This document shows positions 49,375 through 60,445 of a DNA stretch of 64,000 nucleotides, one piece after another. The DNA is from Diogma glabrata. Taxonomy: Eukaryota; Arthropoda; Insecta; Diptera; Cylindrotomidae. Where the stretch lies: assembly GCA_963693315.1 (NCBI GenBank), contig OY856188.1, positions 94,855,745 to 94,919,744 of the forward strand, given 5' to 3'. Within the stretch, counting starts at the first letter, position 1; every line of letters starts with the position of its first letter. The notes under the pieces were generated by a model, which was given only the letters and a program-made list of their open reading frames with translations, did no database searches and was not told the DNA's origin. Made by a program: the position numbers and the translations under genes.

Positions 49375-50015
49375 CTAAATATGTGACTTTAAATATTTCA
49401 CCATTATATAAAGATTCGTATCTCTATCCTTAAACATAGTTCCCTTACGCGTGTATGGTACTAGCGGTGGCACTTTCTAAAGGGTTGAAAATCAGAAATA
49501 TAGAGTGACAAATTTAGTAAGCTCCTAAATCGGAAGTTTTTCCACCGGGATAAATTTTTGTGTCGATTCTGTTTAACATAGTTCCCTTATCGTTATTTGA
49601 CCCAAGGGGTGGTTTTTGCAGCTAAAGGGGTTGCAACTCTGAAATAAACAGTTGTTCGTTTTTTATTTTTTTGAATTCAAGAACTACATGTTGTACAGAA
49701 ATGTTTTTATTTTATAGCATTTTTTATGTGTTATCTTCGCTTGTCCACTAGTTTTGGGTTTGTTTTAAGAATAGGGGTGGAGCTCTAAAATCAAAAGTAT
49801 ACAGCCTTAATTCTTAAGAGGTCCTAAATAGCTCCTTATCATGAGTCTATTCATGATTCTCTAGAAATATTTTCAAAGTTTGGGCGGGCTGAGTGATAAA
49901 GATTTCTGCTTAGGGGGTCGAGCTCAAATTTTTATTCCTACGTTTTTTGAAAGCTCTTAAATAGCTTCTAACTCTGAGCAAACATTTTTTATTTTTGCGT
50001 GGCTAGACTAGAAAG
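49375..50015. repeat. Right outer arm of the nested palindrome
   Basis: Reverse-complement homologue of 45480-46390, with drift and a few indels. It includes GTTGCAACTCTGAAATAAAC, CATTTTTTATGTGTTATCTT and AAAATCAAAAGTATACAGCC. Confidence 0.75.
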
Positions 50016-50599
50016 ACTAGAATGCTGGAGAAAGGTAAACATAAACATTTTAACTTTATCACAAATTTTTACTAACATTATATCAAATAGTTTTATTGTT
50101 TAAAATATAATGCCAAACAAAACTAATAACCACATTATTTTAGGCTTGGTGTGATATAAAAACTGCTGCTAATAGCAAATGCTCCAGTATAAGAAATTAC
50201 CAGGGTAGAACGCGTGGAGGCCAACGTTTAAACCTAGAAATAACCCCGTTAGAGCAGCGAGTTTTAGCATTGCAGGCAGCCCTACATCCTTGAAAGCAAA
50301 AATTAAAACAATTTGGAGACCGACCAAAACCGAAGTCTTGATATCTCAGACCTGTGAGATTTCAGCCCCTTCATATTTTTCCTATTGGTTTTTTCATTTA
50401 GGAATTATTTATATAATTCCAGTTATTCATAATATTGCTTTTAAATTATCCTTATTTTAAATATTCTTATTACGTTGATTATTCGTATTATTTCTATTGA
50501 ATTAATCTTATATATTTGCAATTATTATTTGGACGTTTTACATCATTATTCCGTATGTAACTATCCTGTATCAAAACGCAACAAACACTGAAATCAAAT
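50016..50599. other. AT-rich DNA with a dispersed repeat piece
   Basis: 50325-50400 (ACCGAAGTCTTGATATCTCA and GAGATTTCAGCCCCTTCATA) resembles 27985-28060. No gene was seen. Confidence 0.45.
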
Positions 50600-51960
50600 T
50601 ATCTCAAATAGTAACTGTTTGTGCTATTGTAACAAACTTTCCAACTCGTGTACCACAACCTTTTCCGAGACACTTGCTCGAAAAAGTTCGTTGTTGAAAT
50701 TGATATAACTCTAAGTAAGTTTTGTATAATTGACTTTCGGAGCCTTAACACGATTCCGGTCAATGGTGTGGACAAGCCAAACTGATTATACAGCACTGCG
50801 TAAAATACCGGAAAACTTAACCAAGTCGGTAATACCTGGGATAAAATCCCCTCGATAGCTTTTACATCCTCTCAGGACAAGTTTAACTATGGAAAAGCCG
50901 CATCCAATGCAGATTTTGAATTCTATCAGTTTATCCAACGAGCCACCGAAAGGTCTCTCCGAACTATTAGCTGAAATTGAAAGTTTTGCTTTCTTGGATG
51001 ATAAAATTCCTCCTAAGCCCATTTCATTTCGGTTTCGTCAACGCAATTTTAATCTGAAGTAACATTGGTAAGATTGACCATCGTCTTCTTAGTTCTTTTG
51101 AAAGTGGGGCCAATGTTTCTATCCTTGGTGTTGGTTCGGTATATTCTCATAACAGATTCGTGTGCTCGTTCTTATAATTTTCCAACATGTAACTACTGCA
51201 TTGGAAGAAAATTAATGAATCATTGGTCGCACTCGTGCAATGGTAACATTCTCCGAAAAAATAACGATTAACCCGTATTTTTATTGCACCCGGCCTTAGA
51301 CAAAAGCTTTACCTAGGAATTGATTTTTCGAATCTTAAAGCTTAAGACTGCAAAGTTTCTAAATAGGCAAACACTTCATCGCTCAGTTAATTGATGAAAG
51401 ACAGACTAAATCAATTAAGCAACGTGTTTACCCTGTTTCTTCAATTCTCAAAAGCTATACACAGAGATCAACGGAATGTTATCTGTTGGAGTGACTGTAA
51501 TCGAATAAACGACGTAACGGCTAGGGATGTTTATAGACCACCGATCATCGATGGATTACTAACTAGACTTCACGATCTGGATTTCATTATCGCCATTGAT
51601 TTAAAAGATGCCTTTTGGCATATTGCTTTAGAGTATACATCAAGTGACCAAACGGCTTTTACCATATCAAGCTGTCTATTTTATCATTTTACGATTATAG
51701 CGTTTGGTTTATACAACGATCTACAGACTATAGACGAAATTATTCTCTACCAACTACATAATCTAGTATTAAATGATTTTATTGTTATCTCATTTGATGA
51801 ACGTTTACTGCTTCTCTCAGAAGTTTACGTGAGTTTGAATTATACTAACCTGAAGATCAATAGAGAAAAGCAAATTTTATCTGCATAAATCATAAAAGCA
51901 CAAAACTGCTCGATATGTTCGTAGATGGTTCGGCATGTCGGGTTGGGACTCGTGGTTTAT
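50600..51960 (+). pseudogene. Ty3/gypsy gag-pol remnant, left piece
   Basis: Broken frames follow gypsy order: a gag-like stretch (about 50860-51060), a damaged zinc-finger-like PTCNYC..HWSHSC block (51183-51240), then an RT frame (51391-51888) with VTARDVYRPPIIDGLLTRLH, motif A IDLKDAFWHI and an altered FGLYN for FGLCN. The YxDD catalytic box has decayed beyond recognition (near 51770). A further frame to 51960 carries RRWFGMSGW of the connection region. The coding sequence then breaks at the TA target of a TIR element and resumes at 55412. No LTRs were found. Confidence 0.7.
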
Positions 51961-51961
51961 A

Positions 51962-54900
51962 CACAGAGAGAAAAAAAAATCTAGATTTGAGAATTGTGCA
52001 TGATTGAAAATAGAAAATACAGTTTCTTCTTAATTTGAGAAAATTTAAATCATTTTAATACTCCGAAATTTAAAACTGAGATAAAAACTATCAATTCGAT
52101 CACACAAAAAAGTGAATAAAATACTATTATTGAGAATTATATATGATTAAAAACAGAACATACATTTATTCTCATTTCGAGTAAATTTATATCATTTTAA
52201 TACAACAAAACTTTAAAAGTGAGAAAAAACTATCAATTCGATCATCCTACAGAAGAATGAAATACTGAAGTTGAGAATTGTTTTTGTTCAACAATAGGAA
52301 ATACATTTATTCTTGTTTTGAGTAAATAAAGATCGTTTTCATTTTTTCTGTATAAATATAAGAAATTTTTGAATCAGAATAAGATTTCCATTTCTCAAAT
52401 TGAACAGAGAAGTACACATCACTTTGTTACTTCCCCATCATTTATTTGATTCACAAATGTCAAAATGAGAGTAAAATATTTTCATTTTAATCCTTTTTGT
52501 TTCTTTTTGAAACTTAAAGATCAGATAATAATAAGTTATACGCGAGTATTCTCAATTTGATCCACGTAGATAAAATTAAGGAAAAAAAATTATCGATTTT
52601 ATACCTTTTCTCTCAAATTGAACTTATGAGATCGAAATGAAACTAATACTCGATAGTCGATTATTCTCGGTTGGATCAACGTATATAAAATTGAGAAAAA
52701 AAATTCTCAGTTTTATTATTTTTCTCTCAAATTAAAGTTATGAGATCGAAATGAAAATAATTAATATTCGATTACTTTCGATTTGATCTTACGTAGATAA
52801 AATTGAGAAAAAAATTTGTCGATTTTATTCTTTTTCTCTCAAATTGAACGTATAAGAATATGATCGAAATTTTAATAATTTTTTTGATATAATACGTTCG
52901 AAGAAAAATTTACGATACATTATTCAGTGAGAGAGTTTTTCAGCAGATGAACGCGTCTTATAACTTGTGAAAAAAAAAAGTTTGTGTCCGTGCGAGAATT
53001 GATACTAGCTGTGCTTAAAATCAGCAATAATAAGAGTTCAAAAGGTAAGTTGCATGTTTTTCTAAATTTCTGATTTCATTAAAGTAAACTTGCGTGCACA
53101 GAACGAGGTTTGGCTCATTCAGTTTGCCGGGAGTAATTAAGCAACCTGCACCTCTTAATTTGGTCGAAGAATTTTTATACAAATTGTATAATTTCCTTTT
53201 GGAATTTTGCCATCATAATAGTTATAGTTTTAAAAACAAAAAAAACTGCTACATTTAAAACTTATTTTAAATGTTTTTAAAACTTTTCATGCAATTTTTA
53301 ACATTTTTTCATGCAAGCATTTAGTACTTTATACTTTAGAGCTTTAGAGCTCAGAAATCGATAATATCGGTTGATTTCGGAATTTTAATAAATTTCGACA
53401 AGAAACCATAATGTATGTATTTACCCAGAAATTTTTGTCCCCGTTTTGCTTCAACCCAATTGTTTAATATATCTGATTTTCACCTTTGATTGACTTGAAA
53501 TTTTGTGTGTGATGTATTTTAATTCAGTAATTTAAGCACCAATAGTAGCAAGTACATGCATCAAATAAACTGAACCCAGAGATTGCTATTGACCATTGTT
53601 TTCAATTCGATCTAGCTCCAGACATAACACTTTAAAGGCAAGAATTTTACAGTGCTAATACCAAATTAAGAAAATTGAATTTTCCGAGATTTCCCACATG
53701 AAGCTTGACCCAATATTTTTCAAAGAGATAGCTATACACCATTGTCATCAATTCGATCTTTTTCCAGACATAACATTTTAAAGGCAAGATTTTTACAGTG
53801 CTAATACCAAATTTATAAAATCGAATTTTCCAAAATTTCCCACATGAAACTTGACCCAATATTTTTCCAAGGGATTACTATGGACCATTGTCATCAATTC
53901 GATCTACCTCCAGACATAACACTTTAAAGGCAAGGTTTTTACAGTGCTAATACCAAATTTAGAAAATCCAATTTTCCGAGATTTCCCACATGAAACTTGA
54001 CCCAATATTTTTCCAAAAGATAGTTATAGAGCATTGTCATCAATTCGATCTATCTCCATACATAACACTTTAAAGGCAAGATTTTTACAGTGCTAATACC
54101 AAATTTAGAAAATCGAATTTTCCGAGATATCCCACATGAAACTTGACCCAATTTTTCCAAGAGATTGCTGTAGACCATTATCATCATTCAATTTTTCGGC
54201 CGATAGTGGGAGTTTTATTTGACTAGAATAATCTAGTCTGCATTATCGACTTTCGGCTGGAAACTTTCGGTTGAGATCATAAAAATGAAATCTGTGATAC
54301 CAATTTTCGGCTGGAAACTTTCGGCTAACTTAACCAGTATCTAATTTATCTGATTCACTTCAATAGTAATTTAATTTAATTTTTTATTTAAATTTTTACA
54401 GAGCTACGACAGTTAAAACTGTTCAAATTAATTCACTACGCTACGAGACCAAAACAAGAATTCCTCCAACAAATAAGAAATGAATGTGGCAGCCGACTAT
54501 TCTCAATTCGATTAGCTCATTTGTACAAATGCGTTATAAAAAAAATTAAAAATTATAATTAATTTATTTTTAAATGATCTATTTAAAATAAAAGAATATT
54601 TTTTAAAAATAGTGATTTTTTTATCCCGTTTAAGGTTAATGGAACATCGGTGGATTGAGAGTTTTATTCCAGTTCCTTATTTTTCCAATGTTGCTATTTT
54701 ACGGGTTATAGCTGTCTCAGTAGTGATGTTTCTTAAAGGTCTATGTGATAAGAAACAACTCTGACAGCCATAAGTCAATCTAAATAGCCGTACAACAACG
54801 AGTGCATGTCCGATACATTTAGCAATACCGAAGCATGTAAAAATCTTCCCGCGAGCTTAAAAACCCTGACAGGCAGCTTTTTATTTGCTTTTGTGGGTGT

Positions 54901-55411
54901 CGCTGAACGTACCGCATCCCAATTGAGAAAAATCTTTTCTCAAACTAAATATTGTCATCTTTGATTTGAGAAAACATTTTTCTTAAAGTGATGATGGATT
55001 GATTCAAAATGAAATATATCGGATCAATACCAAAAGTAACATACGATCATGTCGATCAAAAAAATTCTTAAAATGATCAGAATTTCTTAAAATGAGCTTT
55101 TGGTTTCTCAACTTCTTCCGCTCAAATTCTTGAAGAAAAACAACTACATTTTAAATTGATACTTTTGGTATTGATTTGATACAACAAGTTTATAAGCTTT
55201 GAGAATAATATCGAGAATATAACATCAAAATAAGAAATTTGTTTATCATAATCAGTAGATTTACATCAACTCAAAAAACTAAACCAAAGTTCAATCTGAT
55301 GCAGCATTTTATATCAAGTTGAGAACTCATATTCTCGTCCATATATTGATATACAAAAATCATCAATTTGATGATTTTTTTATCAAATTTAACTCTTTTT
55401 TTCTCTTTGTG
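51962..55411. mobile_element. TIR element of 3450 bp inserted in gypsy pol
   Basis: The left end CACAGAGAGAAAAAAAAA and right end (inverted) CACAAAGAGAAAAAAAGA match well, and TA flanks both sides (51960-51961, 55412-55413). The interior has no transposase but several tandem blocks: ~130-bp units with GAGAATTGTGCATGATTGAA-like starts (51985-52330), ~110-bp units with TGAGATCGAAATGAAA (52620-52870), a 147-bp satellite (53576-54180) and TTTTCGGCTGGAAACTTTCG repeats (54230-54330). It is a large non-autonomous element. Confidence 0.75.
53576..54180. repeat. 147-bp tandem repeat, about 4 copies
   Basis: Unit starts at about 53576, 53720, 53867, 54014 and 54158 carry CCATTGT(C/T)(A/T)TCAATTCGATC, CAGACATAACA(C/T)TTTAAAGG, TTTACAGTGCTAATACCAAA and CCCACATGAAACTTGACCCA. 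The fifth unit is partial. Minus frames across it are artefacts. Confidence 0.9.
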
Positions 55412-55413
55412 TA

Positions 55414-55500
55414 CCCAACTACACCACACAAGGGACCAGTTTGACAGATCTACCTGGAAAAGATAAAATTTCACTGGACGGTAACTGTAAGTCTGACGGT
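55414..55500 (+). pseudogene. Ty3/gypsy pol remnant, right piece
   Basis: Immediately after the TIR element the plus strand resumes the RT/RNase H connection region of the gypsy remnant, with a recognisable LTDLPGKDK block near 55441-55470 in a shifted frame. Homology fades after about 55500. The minus frame at 55419-55607 shows no domain. Confidence 0.55.
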
Positions 55501-56436
55501 AACGGTAAAATGGTAATTCGTTTTATACCGCGATATAAATAATTTGTTCTACAAAGCAATATGGTTTCTGGCACAGGAACATCTCTTGTTGTTATTTCCC
55601 TTAACAACTCATATTATTAACAAATTGAACAAAAAGTTAAAAAAACGGAGTTATACAACCAAAAATTATAATCAGAAAATATAGAAAAACAAAGAAACCT
55701 ATGTTATATATGTTCAATGATGTCTTACTTGTATAGTTTTGCACCGTTTCTTGATATAATTTATGACTACTTTCGAACTACCGAAGATCCAATATTGTAT
55801 ATAGTAATAATAGTAATCTATTAATAATATTCTCATACCTTGTCACCTCCAAATATTGCCGAGAAGCAAAACCTCTCCTTTGCTTAACTGCACAGATCCG
55901 TTAGAAAATTAGATTGAACTTCTAACACACCATTTCTTGAACTCCATTTACACCATCAATTCAAGTTATTCTTAACGGTTATCAATTAAAGACCGGTTTT
56001 GCTTTGTTTTACCTTGATTATGAATATCATTCTACTAACATTTAATTAAATGATTTTGTATACAAATTTATCCAACTAATCTTTAAATGGCAAAACTCAA
56101 CATCCTAACCTCAACGTAATGTCATCACTAAAATCATGTAAATTTCAATAATGTCATTACCAAAAAAATTCTCTGACTAGTCTTTTCATTGTTGTGTATT
56201 TGTTTCATGTAGCGAAACAACAAAAAAAAAACGAAATAGTAAAACCCAAATTACAAGGCGATCCAAATTATAAAACTCATTAACTTAGCATCACAAACGC
56301 TTTTCAATTCGCATTGCATGGATAAGCTTGTACGTATTGCAAACCCTTAACGGAAAATCAGACTTATGTATTCAAAAAAGCTCGCTGTTTTCATAGAGAA
56401 AAAGTAAACGAGAATAAAAAATTAGTGTAATAGACT
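55501..56436. other. AT-rich DNA, nothing recognised
   Basis: No supported coding frame, RNA gene or repeat. Confidence 0.5.
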
Positions 56437-56782
56437 AAGAGCCCGCGACGGCCAGACCTTCGTTATTTTATAAAAGCTGAAAGTTTCTCTGCGCATAACC
56501 TCTACTCAGGTAGGAACGATTAGCGACATATGAAGTTTGGATCATGGTGGCTTTGGCAGGGAAGAGGTATCAATTTGTTAAAGTTTAAGGGTGTCTGGCA
56601 GGGGGTTACCACGATAGTAAGTGTCTGGTAATGGGTGACGTGACTTCTAATACTATCCCGAAGAATAAATAAAAAAATTACCTTCTATACTTTCACGAAA
56701 CTTTAGAGGCCCCTTTGTTACCCGCTCCCTGCCACAGCCACCATTTTATAAAATAACGAAGATCTGGCCTTCGCGGGCTCTT
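56437..56782. mobile_element. MITE with ~38-bp terminal inverted repeats (346 bp)
   Basis: The left end starts AAGAGCCCGCGACGGCCAGA and continues CCTTCGTTATTTTATAAAA. The right end is its reverse complement with few mismatches (TTCGCGGGCTCTT at the edge). The interior has GTGGCTTTGGCAGGG near the left and CCCTGCCACAGCCACC near the right, extending the pairing. A target duplication could not be identified with certainty. Confidence 0.75.
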
Positions 56783-57669
<887 letters not shown>

Positions 57670-57979
57670 CTTAAAATTATTTTGAACAAGCCTTAAACAA
57701 ATAAAATGGTTTCGGTTGAAAGGAATCATATAAATCAGCACGATCATATAATTGTCATAAACCTAAGATTAGTAATTTGGCACTCATCGATTAATAATTT
57801 TTAGATAGATAGTCACTTTTTTCTGGCGTTTAAAAAGTAAATAATAATTATTGTTTTATCCATTGTTAATTTTATATTAGTACTCTATTGTTTGTTTATG
57901 AAGAACTAAATGTCACTTTCCTCCATTAACGTTTGATAAATTATATGTGAATCGTATAGTGATATATATATTAAGAAGA

Positions 57980-58422
57980 GGTTCAAACTGAATAAAATAT
58001 ATAATTGTAAAAAGATTATGATAAATATATTTGAGCTAAACAATTTTAGTTTTTTTCTGTAGTGAACTATTTAATAAACAACAGCAGCAACATCTTTTAA
58101 GTCTTTACTTTTTTGAACTTCTGCTGCGTATTTGTAAGGATTTTCAAGTGATAATTTCTAGTCAACAGAATTTTCACTAAAGATAAATTAAAAGAAAAGT
58201 TATTTTTGAAGACATTAGTGCAGCAGCTAAAAACGTCAGCTGTACATTTCCTAGGTTGCATTCAAATACATTCAACTGCCAAAACACAGAATTATTCACT
58301 TGTAGAAATTATTGAAAGGATTGTTATATTGGACAAGTCCATCACCAAGATACATCTGAAAAACGTCAATAGCAGCTTTCGAATCAGTATGGAAAATCAT
58401 CTCTAGAATAAGAAGCTACAAC
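57980..58422 (+). repeat. Probable LTR remnant upstream of a tRNA-Trp primer site
   Basis: Inferred only from the primer-binding site that follows directly. The sequence just before it ends AAGCTACAAC. The LTR left border and a partner LTR were not found. The 66-codon frame at 58206-58406 shows no domain. Confidence 0.3.
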
Positions 58423-58440
58423 TGGTGACCCCGACGTGAT
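58423..58440 (+). other. Primer-binding site complementary to tRNA-Trp
   Basis: The 18 nt TGGTGACCCCGACGTGAT are exactly complementary to the conserved 3' end of eukaryotic tRNA-Trp including CCA. A perfect 18-nt match in random AT-rich DNA is very unlikely, so this marks the junction between an LTR and the leader of a retroelement. Confidence 0.75.
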
Positions 58441-58591
58441 CAAAAGTCAGGTACCTCTGTTTTTCTTTTTTGCCGGGATTCATTTTATTTGTTGCTATAC
58501 ATATATTTTTTTTTCTTTATCATAAAATACGCATGTTCAAGGAATTTTTTTATTGTTGTGATAAATTTATTGGTCACGAGATGCGCGTTGG

Positions 58592-58760
58592 TTGTCTCAA
58601 AACAACACAAAATGGAACTGGTATCCGTTGCAACGCTCTCCTGCATTGTCGTCCTCCTCGCCCGCTTCAATTAATTTCGCGATGGAATCTGCGAGTGACC
58701 CATCCGTTCTACCAACTGAACGTATGCAAGTTAGCCCATTGATACACGGTAGTGATTTGT
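58592..58760 (+). pseudogene. Possible gag start of the tRNA-Trp-primed element
   Basis: The stretch is richer in GC than its surroundings and is open in two frames. Its frame encoding MESASDPSVLPTERMQVSPL looks like a Ser/Pro-rich Gag N-terminus but has no diagnostic motif. Homology ends near 58755, where AT-rich sequence resumes; the rest of the element is missing. Confidence 0.3.
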
Positions 58761-60344
58761 ATCTTATTAAATTTTTTTTAGAAATTAAAATTTACCCGGA
58801 ACAAGAAAAGCGGATAGAAAAAATATTTCCTTAAAATATAAAGCTTTTGTGCTTATAACAAAACAAACCTTTTTATATGACAGACAGATGGCAGATGACA
58901 ACGTTTCACTACATAGAATTTTTCGTTTAACATTTGCAAATGATGAAATCCCTAAGAACACTTACCATTAATTTTCTTACCAATTTCGTAGAATATTTCT
59001 CCGAAACTCAAACTCAATTTCAATTGATAAACAATTAAAATATCAAATCCAAGATATTAACAAAAACAAAATAAATTTATTTTAAATTTTTTATTTCATT
59101 TCATTCATTTCAAATTCATATTATTTTTGTTTTATAATTTAAAAAACAAAAGGGAAAACATTTTTCGATTTTTCTCATTTTTTTATGTTATCGTTATCAA
59201 TTGGTATGTTTTTTTTTTGAAATTACAACAAAAATACGATAAAATATTTTATTAGTTTTATGTGTTCTGTATTTTTTTTATTTGGCTTTATTTTTTTATT
59301 TAAATTTTTTATTGAGCTTTTTTTTGTTGAAAGTTTATTTTTTCTCTTTTTTTTTATTTTTATTTTGATTCAATTTAGTATTACTTTTTTACACTTTTAA
59401 ATTTACAAATATTTTTTATTTCTTTTTACAATTTTTTTTTATTCTTGTTTCTTTATCGTAAAATTTTTAATATTTTTATTTTTGTTTTAAAATAAAAATG
59501 AGAATATGTAAAACTAAATGAAAATGAATTTAACAAAAAAATCATTAATAAAATTCAAGGCACCGAAATAGAACTTAAATATTTACTAATTAAATATAAA
59601 ATGTTTATAGATGAAACAAAAAAAAATAGAACAGATAAATAAATACAAGAATAATAATGTGCATTAAACAACTGACAAGTAATGAGCAAAAACTACAAAT
59701 TATAAATGCAAGTATTTTAAAAAATTCCTGTCAACTATTATTGAAACTATAACTATGAATAAATTAGAATTGTTTTATCTAGATAGGTTTTTACAAATTA
59801 AAATAATTTAACAAATGTTAATATTTCACTTAAAAATATCAGTATATTTTTATTAATGTTTTAATTAATTTATTATTCACATATTGTTTATATGTACTTC
59901 ACTTAAAAAACCACTTTTACCTCTTTACTAAATCACTTTGCTAATTAATTCGCTTCTGCATATCGTCTTTGTCGATAAGTTGTGATATGTTTACTTATTG
60001 AATATTAAGTTTGTTTCTTTTTATTTTATTTAATTAGTTTCTTTATACAACATTAAATAATTAATTGTTTATTGTTTTTAAGGTATTAAATAACAGATAA
60101 AAAAAATTATCTTTCGAGATCACATACTTATTAATATATATTTTTTTTTAAATTTTTATATTTAATTTTATTTATTTACTTTTAAAAATTATCAAAAGAA
60201 TTTTTTTTATCGTTTTAACATAAAATTAAAATAGGAAAATTAAAAAATAACAGTTTTTTCTCTATATTTATTTTAAATTTAATTTAATTTATTTTTACTT
60301 TTGTTTTTTTATATTGTTTGATTGGTTTAAAATTTAAATAAATG
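58761..60344. other. AT-rich DNA downstream of the Dpr gene
   Basis: Long T- and A-rich runs with no coding signal. The part nearest 60344 should contain the Dpr 3' UTR on the minus strand. An AATAAA (read on the minus strand) lies near 60265-60272, but such hexamers are frequent here and cannot be assigned with confidence. Confidence 0.45.
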
Positions 60345-60445
60345 TCATGTTTGAAGTGTGGCCAACATAAGTAATAAGAAAACAATTAAATTCCTGTATT
60401 CTTCTTGGCTAGCTGATGATGTGATTGCAGATGCTAAGTATTCAC
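60345..60445 (-). CDS. dpr-like: Dpr last exon: GPI-type C-terminus
   Basis: Acceptor TCATTCATCTAG at 60446, with a pyrimidine-rich run before it. The first two bases complete the Gly codon, followed by EYLASAITSSASQEEYRN, then the hydrophobic LIVFLLLMLATL and stop TGA at 60345-60347. Small residues followed by a short hydrophobic tail and no cytoplasmic part fit GPI attachment, as reported for Dpr proteins. Confidence 0.85.

Noticed and set aside
53576..54180. CRISPR-like direct repeats with spacers
   Set aside because: The whole 147-bp unit is repeated, not short repeats with unique spacers, and the setting is a eukaryotic transposon.
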